Assembly: GCA_947632295.1 (NCBI GenBank)
Contig: CANROQ010000051.1
Coordinates: 1-7,148 of the forward strand
DNA from: an uncultured Bacilli bacterium
GTDB lineage: Bacteria > Bacillota_I > Bacilli_A > RF39 > UBA660
Length of the DNA stretch: 7,148 nt
Reading direction: 5' to 3'
Made by a program: the position numbers and the translations under genes. The stretch's first letter is position 1; each line of letters starts with the position of its first letter. The notes under the pieces are model-generated. The model was not told the origin of the DNA and searched no databases. It was given only the letters and a program-made list of their open reading frames with translations. Positions 1-6,079 of the stretch are shown piece by piece.

Positions 1-35
1 GCGAAAATAATCTATTGTATTATTTTTGCTTTTTT
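1..35 (+). terminator. Possible rho-independent terminator of an off-window upstream gene
   Basis: An 11-bp stem can form between bases 1-11 and 19-29, with one G-U pair and a 7-nt loop. It is followed directly by six T residues (30-35). This is the layout of an intrinsic terminator for a plus-strand gene ending left of the window. The stem is mostly A-T, so its stability is modest, and its base may continue beyond the window edge. It overlaps the promoter of the next gene. Confidence 0.42.
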
Positions 36-43
36 GCTATAAT
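15..43 (+). promoter_or_regulatory. Sigma-A-type promoter with extended -10
   Basis: The -10 element TATAAT (38-43) is preceded by TGC, giving the extended -10 form TGCTATAAT (35-43). A weak -35, TTGTAT (15-20; 3 of 6 consensus bases), lies at the optimal 17-bp spacing. Transcription should start near base 50, giving a leader of about 17 nt that carries the Shine-Dalgarno sequence. This placement excludes the upstream ATG at 46 as a start, because it would not be transcribed. Confidence 0.62.
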
Positions 44-66
44 TAATGTGTTTAAGGAGAGATTTT

Positions 67-1164
67 ATGGATTTATCAAATGTTAATAAAAAATTATTAA
101 AATATCTTATTATTACGATAGCCGCTTGTATTGGTATTCTTTTAATTATGTTTATTGTTAAGTTAATTATTGGAACTAAATTTAGTTATGCCAAAATCGA
201 AGAAAAAATGCAAGATGCTGCAATGTCTTATTTAAAAGATGAAGATGTAGGCATATCACTACCAACTGGTAATGAAGTAATAACTATTGAAGTTGATGAT
301 TTAGTTGCTAATAAAAATATGAAGGAATTAAGCAAGTATGTAAAAAATAAAAACATTACTTGTACTGGAAATGTTGTCGTTAGAAAACAAGATGATAATT
401 ATTTATATATACCATATTTAAATTGTGGTAAAGATTATACAACTACTACTTTAAAAGATTATATTCTTACAAATGAAAAACAAGTAGAAACTGGTGATGG
501 ATTATATTATGCAAATAATCAATATATTTATCGTGGTGAATATTTGAATAATTATGTAAAATTTGCTAACCAACTTTGGCGTATTATTAAAATAGATGCC
601 GAAGGTAATATAAAATTGTTACAAGATGAAACTAAAGTTAGAAATAATTGGGATAATCGTTATAATGTCGATGATAAATCTTCAGTAGGTATAAATAATT
701 ATGAATTAAGTCGTGTCAACAAAAAATTAGATGAAATTTATAATGATATCTTTACTGATGAAGATAAAAAATATATTACATCAAAAAATTTATGTATTGG
801 AAAGCGATATATTGGAGATACAACTAAAGATGGTTCAACAGAATGTTATGAAGTGTTTGAAAATCAAAAAATTGGTTTAATTCAAGTTGATGAGTTTTTA
901 AATGCTAGTCTCGATAGCAATTGTCAAAAAATTCGTGATGGTGCATGTCAAAATTATAATTATTTAACAAAATATGATAGTGACTGGTGGACAATTACAG
1001 CCAATGCCGCTAATACATCTAATGTTTATGAAATTTCTAGAGGAAAAGTAAATACAGCCATTGCCAGTATTTCTAAATTAATTAGACCTACAATTTATCT
1101 AAATAGTGATGTTATTTATGCCTCTGGTGACGGAAGCGAAGAAAATCCATATATATTTAAGTAG
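67..1164 (+). CDS. Membrane-anchored surface protein, pilin-like N-terminus plus DUF6273-like domain
   Basis: The protein has 365 residues. I chose ATG 67 because AAGGAGAG (54-61) sits 5-6 nt upstream; an in-frame ATG at 46 lies before the predicted transcription start. Residues 11-35 form one hydrophobic segment after a lysine-containing start, so the rest is probably outside the cell. Residues 40-130 resemble the pilin-like ectodomains of uncultured Bacilli: a helix (IEEKMQDAAMSYLKDE), a short Leu-Pro turn, then Cys99 and Cys120 flanking beta strands. Residues 145-365 resemble DUF6273-type domains, with NQLWRIIKID near 168-177 and a C-terminal IRPTIYLNSD...SGDGSEENPY pattern. Six cysteines lie outside the membrane (99, 120, 243, 260, 286, 294), an even number that could form three disulfides. 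Its own promoter and terminator isolate it from the PBP gene. The biochemical function is unknown, and the family assignment is from memory of sequence style. Confidence 0.85.
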   Translation: MDLSNVNKKLLKYLIITIAACIGILLIMFIVKLIIGTKFSYAKIEEKMQDAAMSYLKDEDVGISLPTGNEVITIEVDDLVANKNMKELSKYVKNKNITCTGNVVVRKQDDNYLYIPYLNCGKDYTTTTLKDYILTNEKQVETGDGLYYANNQYIYRGEYLNNYVKFANQLWRIIKIDAEGNIKLLQDETKVRNNWDNRYNVDDKSSVGINNYELSRVNKKLDEIYNDIFTDEDKKYITSKNLCIGKRYIGDTTKDGSTECYEVFENQKIGLIQVDEFLNASLDSNCQKIRDGACQNYNYLTKYDSDWWTITANAANTSNVYEISRGKVNTAIASISKLIRPTIYLNSDVIYASGDGSEENPYIFK

Positions 1165-1183
1165 CGTTTTGCTACTTTTTTTT
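1159..1183 (+). terminator. Rho-independent terminator overlapping the stop codon
   Basis: AAGTAGC (1159-1165) pairs with GCTACTT (1171-1177) across a GTTTT loop. Eight T residues follow (1176-1183), the first two shared with the stem. The TAG stop codon (1162-1164) lies inside the left arm. This should end the surface-protein transcript before the PBP gene. Confidence 0.82.
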
Positions 1184-1200
1184 GAAAAATAGATGAAAGT

Positions 1201-1206
1201 TATAAT
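1201..1206 (+). promoter_or_regulatory. Candidate -10 element for the PBP gene
   Basis: A perfect TATAAT lies 51 bases upstream of the PBP start, after the preceding terminator, so a new promoter is expected about here. No convincing -35 exists: TTGAAA (1182-1187) matches well but is only 13 bp away, and the position at 17 bp is a run of T. In such AT-rich DNA a TATAAT can occur by chance, so support is weak. Confidence 0.33.
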
Positions 1207-1229
1207 TTTTTTCAATATTAAGAAAATAT

Positions 1230-1249
1230 CTTCATAAAATTTTATGAGG
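1230..1249 (+). promoter_or_regulatory. Palindrome overlapping the PBP ribosome binding site
   Basis: Bases 1232-1247 form a perfect 16-bp palindrome, TCATAAAATTTTATGA. One G-U pair (1231/1248) and one C-G pair (1230/1249) extend it as RNA. The right arm contains the GAGG of the Shine-Dalgarno sequence (1246-1249; start codon at 1257), so folding would hide the ribosome binding site. It could also be an operator for a dimeric repressor. By a rough composition estimate, one palindrome of this length is not surprising in 7 kb of DNA this AT-rich; its position is the main argument. Confidence 0.35.
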
Positions 1250-1256
1250 TGTTATC

Positions 1257-3161
1257 ATGTTTGTACGAGATTATCATAGAAGAATTAAAATTGTATTAAT
1301 AGTAATAATTTTGTTTTTTATCTTAATAATTGGAAAAATATTTTATATTCAAGTTTTTAGTTATAAAAAATTAAACAATTATGCTAATGATTTATGGAGT
1401 AGAAATTTACCAATCGAAGCGAATCGTGGTATTATTTATGATCGAAATGGTGTTGTTATAGCCGATAATATTACGACGACCTCATTAGTATTAATTCCTA
1501 ATCAAATTGTTGATAAGGAAAAAACAGCAACGCAATTAGCGCAAATTTTAAATGTTAGTTATGATGATATGTATGCTCATGTCGCTAAAGTAACATCAAT
1601 TGAACGTGTTCATCCAGAAGGAAGAAGATTATCTTATGAAGTTGCAGACAAAATTGCTAGTTTAGATTTACCTGGTGTCTATTTAGTTAAAGAATCAAAA
1701 AGAAATTATCCTTTTGATACATATTTATCCCATACCCTAGGTTTTGTTGGTATAGATAATCAAGGATTAAGTGGTTTAGAATTGATGTATGATAATATTT
1801 TAACTGGAGAATATGGTGCGATAAAATATTTTAGTGATGCGAAAGGTAATCGTTTAAGTTTAAATGAAGTTTATGAAAAGCCACAAGATGGTATTAACAT
1901 GACACTTACAATAAATATGGATATTCAAGCATCGTTAGAACGAGAACTTGATAATGCTATGTTAAAATATGATGCAGATCAGGCACTTGGAATTGTTATG
2001 GATCCAAAAAGTGGTGAAATTTTAGCCATTTCTTCACGCCCTAATTTTTCACCAAGTTCTTATCAGGATTATACAACCGAAGAAATCAATCGAAATTTAC
2101 CAGTTTGGATGACTTATGAACCAGGATCGACTTTCAAAATAATTACTTTAGCAGCTTCTTTAGAAGAAAAAATCGTCGATTTAGATAATGATCATTTTTA
2201 TGATTCTGGGGCTATTACCGTCGATAATGCTACTTTGCATTGTTGGAAACATGGTGGTCATGGTGAACAAACTTACTTACAAGTAGTTGAAAATTCTTGT
2301 AATCCAGGCTTTGTAAATCTAGGTTTAAAATTAGGTAAAGAAAAATTATTTAGTTATATTGAAAAATTTGGTTTTGGTAAAAAAACAGGTGTCGATTTAA
2401 ATGGTGAGGGTTCTGGAATTATTTTTAATTTAGATCGTGTTGGTAATGTCGAGCTTGCTACAACGGCTTTTGGTCAAGGAGTTTCCGTAACACCAATTCA
2501 ACAAATAACAGCAGTTAGTGCAGCTATCAATGGAGGTTATTTATATAAACCTTATATTGTTAAAAGTTTAAATGAACCAGAAACAAATACAGTTATAAAA
2601 GAAAATCAAAAAGAAATTGTTAGAAAAGTTATTAGTGAAGAAACCAGTGAAAAAGTGCGTTACGCTTTAGAAAGTGTCGTTTCTAATGGTACTGGAAGAC
2701 CTGCTTATATCGATGGTTATAGAGTTGGTGGTAAAACAGGTACAGCTCAAAAAGTTCAAAATGGTCGTTATATGGTTGGAAATTATATTGTGTCATTTAT
2801 TGGCTTTTTACCTGCAGATGATCCACAAGTTATCGCATATGTGGCTATCGATCATGCGAAAGGTGTAACACAGTATGGAGGTACGATTGCAGCACCAATT
2901 GTTAAAACGATTTTAACTGACGCGATAAATGCTTTGGGTATTGAAAAAAGAGAAGGTAGTACCGAAAAAAAATATAATTATAACGACAAAAAATATGTCG
3001 ATGTTCCAGATGTTGTTAATATGGAAAGAAATGAAGCAATTAAAAAATTAAAAGAATTTAAAGTTGAATATACTGGTACTGGTAATAAGGTAATTTATCA
3101 GTCACCGAGTGCTGGAGAACGTATTTTAGAAGGTGAAACAGTTAGATTATTATTAGAATAA
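1257..3161 (+). CDS. ftsI/spoVD: Class B penicillin-binding protein, SpoVD/FtsI type, with one PASTA domain
   Basis: This 634-residue D,D-transpeptidase cross-links peptidoglycan at the outer face of the membrane and works with an FtsW/SpoVE-type polymerase. A basic start is followed by one membrane helix (about 10-33). The dimerisation or pedestal domain begins with the family motif RGIIYDRNG (57-65). The transpeptidase domain (about 245-560) has all three catalytic motifs: Ser291-Thr-Phe-Lys294, Ser347-Cys-Asn349 and Lys493-Thr-Gly-Thr496. One PASTA domain ends the protein (about 580-634), as in B. subtilis SpoVD; PBP2B has two. Cys329 and Cys348 sit at the same offsets from the catalytic Ser as the redox-active Cys332 and Cys351 of B. 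subtilis SpoVD (Ser294). The start is supported by GAGGTG at 1246-1251. SpoVD-type proteins may serve vegetative division in non-sporulating lineages, so the sporulation name need not reflect its role here. Confidence 0.96.
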   Translation: MFVRDYHRRIKIVLIVIILFFILIIGKIFYIQVFSYKKLNNYANDLWSRNLPIEANRGIIYDRNGVVIADNITTTSLVLIPNQIVDKEKTATQLAQILNVSYDDMYAHVAKVTSIERVHPEGRRLSYEVADKIASLDLPGVYLVKESKRNYPFDTYLSHTLGFVGIDNQGLSGLELMYDNILTGEYGAIKYFSDAKGNRLSLNEVYEKPQDGINMTLTINMDIQASLERELDNAMLKYDADQALGIVMDPKSGEILAISSRPNFSPSSYQDYTTEEINRNLPVWMTYEPGSTFKIITLAASLEEKIVDLDNDHFYDSGAITVDNATLHCWKHGGHGEQTYLQVVENSCNPGFVNLGLKLGKEKLFSYIEKFGFGKKTGVDLNGEGSGIIFNLDRVGNVELATTAFGQGVSVTPIQQITAVSAAINGGYLYKPYIVKSLNEPETNTVIKENQKEIVRKVISEETSEKVRYALESVVSNGTGRPAYIDGYRVGGKTGTAQKVQNGRYMVGNYIVSFIGFLPADDPQVIAYVAIDHAKGVTQYGGTIAAPIVKTILTDAINALGIEKREGSTEKKYNYNDKKYVDVPDVVNMERNEAIKKLKEFKVEYTGTGNKVIYQSPSAGERILEGETVRLLLE

Positions 3162-3193
3162 AAAGCGATATCTCTTGGATATCGTTATTTTTT
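3160..3193. terminator. Bidirectional terminator between convergent genes
   Basis: CGATATC (3166-3172) pairs with GATATCG (3178-3184) around a 5-nt loop. A G-U pair and an A-U pair (3165/3185, 3164/3186) extend the stem to about 9 bp. On the plus strand the stem is followed by T residues at 3188-3193. On the minus strand it is followed by five T (complement of 3160-3164). It can therefore end both the PBP transcript and the minus-strand HD-GYP operon. The minus-strand stop codon (3187-3185) overlaps the right arm. Confidence 0.83.
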
Positions 3194-3688
3194 AATCATT
3201 TGTTTACTATAAACAGGAATTAATCTTGAATATTTTATATTTTGTTCATTGGTTTCCATTGGACGTAGTGTCCAATTATTATTTAAATAATATATAATAT
3301 TTTGAATTAGTAAAATTTCATTTTCTTCTAAATATTCACTAGCTGATAAAAGACTTAAAACAGTGCTTTCAATTTGAGAAATATTTCGTTTTAATGATTC
3401 TTTTTGTAATTCATTAAATAAGATTTCAATACTATAATTATTTTTTCTAATTTGTTCTTTTTTCTTAACGATAGCTACACAAAAATCTAGAGTATTTGGA
3501 TCATTTAAAATATTTAGTGTATAACCCTTTTTTAAGGCAAGGAAAAATTCATTTAAAACCTTTAACTCCTCATCTAAAATAACAGGTTTTGATTCTATTA
3601 AATTAATTGCTTCTTCGATAATTTTTTTCTCATTTAAATTACTTATATTATTTATATAGTTATTAATTATATAATAAAAATCAGGCAT
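3185..3688 (-). CDS. Hypothetical helical protein, translationally coupled to the HD-GYP gene
   Basis: This 167-residue protein is not one I recognise. I chose the ATG at 3688-3686 because GGAGGA (3701-3696) lies 7 nt upstream. An in-frame ATG at 3715 has no good ribosome binding site. The gene overlaps the HD-GYP stop by 8 nt and its Shine-Dalgarno lies inside that gene, so the two are probably translated together. The sequence is rich in Ile, Leu, Asn, Glu and Lys and looks mostly alpha-helical, with no signal peptide or obvious membrane span. It starts MPDFYYIINNYINN, has a single Cys (70), and ends in a basic Ser-Lys-Gln-Met-Ile-Lys-Lys tail. The coupling suggests a partner or regulator of the phosphodiesterase, but that is inference from position only. 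Confidence 0.78.
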   Translation of the reverse strand: MPDFYYIINNYINNISNLNEKKIIEEAINLIESKPVILDEELKVLNEFFLALKKGYTLNILNDPNTLDFCVAIVKKKEQIRKNNYSIEILFNELQKESLKRNISQIESTVLSLLSASEYLEENEILLIQNIIYYLNNNWTLRPMETNEQNIKYSRLIPVYSKQMIKK

Positions 3689-4925
3689 ATCTATTTCCTC
3701 CAATATTTTTTTCATTTTGAATTTCCATCTCTCTTTGTAACATTTCTTTTTGTTCATTAAGAAGCATTTTTTGATCAGCAAGTTCTTTAGCGTGATGCAA
3801 ATTTTCCATAATTGTTTTACTATTACTAATTGTTTCAACAAATTTGTCAACTAGAATAGGATTATAAAACATTCCTAATCCACCTTCGATATCTTTTGGT
3901 TTTGTATGACGTATTAAATCATCAAAGGCTTCTTCAGCCGATTTAACTTTATTATATGACCTTTGTGATGTCATTGCATCGAAACTATCGGCAATTGCTA
4001 AAATTTGTGCGAAAAGAGAAATATTTTCTCCTTTTAAACCATCGGGATATCCAGTTCCATCATATTTTTCATGATGACCACGGACTGCTTCTTTTAAATA
4101 TCCCAATTGTTCAGTTGGTAGAATGGAACTTCCAAGTTCGACATGTTTTTTCATTAAGTTAAATTCTAAATCATTTAATTTACTTGTTTTAGTAATAACC
4201 GCATCAGGTAGGCCAATTTTTCCAATATCATGTAGATAAGCAGCTAAAATTAAGTCTTCAATTTGACTATTAGATAAGTTTAGAGCATGACCTAAAGCCT
4301 CCGAATAAATAGCAACTCTTTGACAATGACCAGCTGTATAATTATCTTTTAGTGAAATAATTTCATTTAAAGTATGGGCTAATTTAAATAAGTATTCCCT
4401 AGATACATAACTAATACTTTTTCTAGAGTTTAATTCTTGATTTAAATCTATTGTTTTTATAATATTATCAGCCTCTATTTTCATCAACTTTTGAAGTTTT
4501 CCAATATTAGACAATTGACATAAATCAATAATTTTTTGAATTGAAAAATCTTTTTTAGTTATTAATTGTTTCATATAAATTTTATTTTTTTTAACCATTA
4601 TTTCTATTTTTTCATCATTTAATTGAAAAATACTTGCAAATGGGTCATCGATTGATTTTGTTGTAACTTTAGCTAAACCACAACATGATTTATATAATAT
4701 ATTTCTCAATTCGTTAGTTATTTCAGTATTCATATCACAAATAACAATATCCGGTTTATCTAACAATTTTTGCTTTTGTAATGTCTCAAATTTTGTATAG
4801 TCATTCATAATATCTATAACTTCAAAATGTTCTTTTGGAAATTCTTTAATTAATAGATTATATTCTCGTGAATTTAAATTATATAACCAAATAGTATATT
4901 TATTGTTTTGATTATTAATATTCAT
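3681..4925 (-). CDS. HD-GYP domain cyclic-di-GMP phosphodiesterase with degenerate receiver-like N-terminus
   Basis: The protein has 414 residues and is predicted to hydrolyse cyclic di-GMP in the cytosol. ATG 4925 follows GGTGA (4934-4930); a GTG 27 nt further upstream lies inside the -10 element and is rejected. Residues 10-90 read as a possible receiver fold with PDIVICDMN (58-66), Asp64 at the phospho-acceptor place. The usual acidic pair after strand 1 is missing (Leu-Tyr-Asn), so phosphorylation is doubtful. The HD-GYP domain (about 175-365) keeps its signatures: His200 in TAGHCQRV, His232-Asp233 in LHDIGKIGLPD, His261, His284-His285 and the GYP motif in HHEKYDGTGYP, and Asp313 in AIADSFDAMTS. 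A charged coiled-coil tail follows (about 370-408). There is no membrane span. It is the first gene of a two-gene minus-strand operon inside the cell-wall cluster. HD-GYP proteins can act on related dinucleotides, so the substrate is a family-based prediction. Confidence 0.92.
   Translation of the reverse strand: MNINNQNNKYTIWLYNLNSREYNLLIKEFPKEHFEVIDIMNDYTKFETLQKQKLLDKPDIVICDMNTEITNELRNILYKSCCGLAKVTTKSIDDPFASIFQLNDEKIEIMVKKNKIYMKQLITKKDFSIQKIIDLCQLSNIGKLQKLMKIEADNIIKTIDLNQELNSRKSISYVSREYLFKLAHTLNEIISLKDNYTAGHCQRVAIYSEALGHALNLSNSQIEDLILAAYLHDIGKIGLPDAVITKTSKLNDLEFNLMKKHVELGSSILPTEQLGYLKEAVRGHHEKYDGTGYPDGLKGENISLFAQILAIADSFDAMTSQRSYNKVKSAEEAFDDLIRHTKPKDIEGGLGMFYNPILVDKFVETISNSKTIMENLHHAKELADQKMLLNEQKEMLQREMEIQNEKNIGGNRYA
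3696..3701 (-). promoter_or_regulatory. Shine-Dalgarno that fixes the start of the hypothetical gene
   Basis: GGAGGA on the minus strand, within the last codons of the HD-GYP gene, is 7 nt before the ATG at 3688. It is one of the strongest ribosome binding sites in the window. It decides between this start and the longer in-frame options, and indicates translational coupling. Confidence 0.8.
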
Positions 4926-4940
4926 ATTATCACCATTATT

Positions 4941-4949
4941 ATTATAGCA
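4941..4949 (-). promoter_or_regulatory. Extended -10 promoter of the HD-GYP operon
   Basis: On the minus strand TGCTATAAT (4949-4941) is a perfect extended -10, identical to the one before the surface-protein gene. No good -35 is visible at 16-18 bp, which extended -10 promoters tolerate. Transcription would start near 4934, leaving a leader of only about 9 nt with the GGTGA ribosome binding site at its 5' end. Confidence 0.58.
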
Positions 4950-5033
4950 CACAAACTAAAAAAATAATATAATGATATTTATTCTATATAATACTTAAAA
5001 ATATTCTTGTAATAAGTTGGACTATCTTTTTCA

Positions 5034-5039
5034 TATAAT
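5034..5039 (+). promoter_or_regulatory. Candidate -10 element for mraY-ftsW
   Basis: TATAAT at 5034-5039 would start transcription near 5046, about 33 nt before mraY. The -35 is poor: TTGTAA (5007-5012) is 21 bp away and TTGGAC (5017-5022) only 11 bp away. A second TATAAT lies at 4987-4992. A promoter is needed in this divergent intergenic region, but which element is used cannot be settled by reading. Confidence 0.4.
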
Positions 5040-5078
5040 TAGTTAGGAGTTTAAATTATAGATAAGTAGGTGTTTAAA

Positions 5079-6071
5079 ATGTTTGTACTTACAAAATCAG
5101 TTTTAGCTATGATGATAAGTTTTATTTTAGCAGTCTTATTTGGTTTATTTTTAATCCCAATATTAAAAAAATTAAAAGCTTCACAAAGAGTTAGTATTTA
5201 TGTTAGTGAAATGCATAAGCAAAAAGATGGGACACCTACTATGGGTGGTTTAATATTTATTATACCAGTTATACTAACTGTTTTAATTTTATATTTGTTA
5301 GGTAAAATTGCCTTTAGTTATAATTTACTCATCATTGTTTTTACTTTTATTGCCTATGCTTTAATTGGTTTTTTAGATGACTATTTAATTATTAAGCGTC
5401 ATAATAATAAGGGGTTAACAGAAATTCAAAAATTATTGTTACAAATAATTGTTGCGATCGTTTTTTTCTTTTTATTTATGAAAGGTGGAAATGAACCATT
5501 ACTTTGGCTTCGAAGTGTCAATTTAAAAATTGAAATGGGTTGGCTATATGGTTTATTTATTTTATTTGTATTAGTTGCTAGTTCTAACGCTGTCAATATA
5601 ACTGATGGTTTGGATGGACTCGCTGGTGGTCTTTCCGTAATTGCGTTTTTGACTTTTGGCATAATTGCGTGGAGTACTGGGTGGTTAGAGGGTTATGAAG
5701 ATATCGCTGTATTTTGTTTTATTTTAATTGGTGGTATTTTAGGATTTTTAGTTTTTAATTTAAATCCAGCTAAAGTTTTTATGGGAGATACTGGTTCACT
5801 TGCTCTAGGGGCTACTTTAGGTGCGGTTGCGATTATTACAAGATATGAATTTTTACTAGTCTTAATTGGTATTGTGTTTGTATTAGAAACATTGAGTTGT
5901 GTTATTCAAATTATTTATTATAAATTAACAGGTAAAAGATTTTTTCCTATGACACCAATCCATCATAGTTTTGAAAAAATGGGGTATAAGGAAACCGATA
6001 TTGTTAAAATGTTTTTATTTATAGGACTTTTAGCCAGTATGATAGCCATTATTTTTTGTGTATGGATTTAG
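5079..6071 (+). CDS. mraY: Phospho-N-acetylmuramoyl-pentapeptide transferase (MraY)
   Basis: MraY transfers phospho-MurNAc-pentapeptide from the UDP precursor to undecaprenyl phosphate, making lipid I at the inner face of the membrane. The product has 330 residues, normal for the family, and about ten hydrophobic segments. Diagnostic motifs are DGTPTMGG (50-57), the Asp100-Asp101 pair in GFLDDYLI, NAVNITDGLDGLAGG (170-184), NLNPAKVFMGDTGSLALG (227-244, Asp237), and PMTPIHHSFEKMG (290-302). The last motif is usually written with three His (HHH); here the third is Ser297. The start is ATG 5079 with AGTAGGTG (5065-5072) upstream; an in-frame GTG at 5070 lies inside that site and is rejected. It heads a plus-strand unit with ftsW, without the murD gene that often lies between them. 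Confidence 0.97.
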   Translation: MFVLTKSVLAMMISFILAVLFGLFLIPILKKLKASQRVSIYVSEMHKQKDGTPTMGGLIFIIPVILTVLILYLLGKIAFSYNLLIIVFTFIAYALIGFLDDYLIIKRHNNKGLTEIQKLLLQIIVAIVFFFLFMKGGNEPLLWLRSVNLKIEMGWLYGLFILFVLVASSNAVNITDGLDGLAGGLSVIAFLTFGIIAWSTGWLEGYEDIAVFCFILIGGILGFLVFNLNPAKVFMGDTGSLALGATLGAVAIITRYEFLLVLIGIVFVLETLSCVIQIIYYKLTGKRFFPMTPIHHSFEKMGYKETDIVKMFLFIGLLASMIAIIFCVWI

Positions 6072-6079
6072 GTGATAGA

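Noticed and set aside
46..66. Earlier ATG start for the surface-protein gene
   Set aside because: It precedes the predicted transcription start and has no ribosome binding site; the Shine-Dalgarno lies downstream of it and fits ATG 67.
1182..1206. TTGAAA/TATAAT as a full promoter for the PBP gene
   Set aside because: The spacing is only 13 bp, too short for a sigma-A promoter; only the -10 was kept, at low confidence.
2674..2868. Plus-strand reading frame inside the PBP gene
   Set aside because: Out-of-frame shadow of the transpeptidase domain with no ribosome binding site and no sensible protein character.
3681..3683. Mycoplasma-type code (TGA = Trp)
   Set aside because: No conserved gene in the window has an in-frame TGA, Trp is TGG throughout, and the HD-GYP gene ends in TGA right where the coupled gene begins.
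3689..3850. Longer N-terminus for the small minus-strand protein
   Set aside because: It would overlap the HD-GYP gene by up to 170 bases with no good ribosome binding site, while a strong GGAGG precedes the ATG at 3688.
3956..4162. Plus-strand reading frame opposite the HD-GYP domain
   Set aside because: Antisense shadow of a highly conserved domain; no start signals.
4926..4952. GTG start for the HD-GYP gene
   Set aside because: The GTG and next codons overlap the extended -10 element, so they should not be transcribed.
5041..5078. Short leader peptide before mraY after TAGGAG (5044-5049)
   Set aside because: No ATG, GTG or TTG start is suitably spaced from this Shine-Dalgarno-like sequence, and it lies at or before the likely transcription start.
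5426..5662. Minus-strand reading frame inside mraY
   Set aside because: Antisense shadow of conserved membrane helices; no independent evidence.
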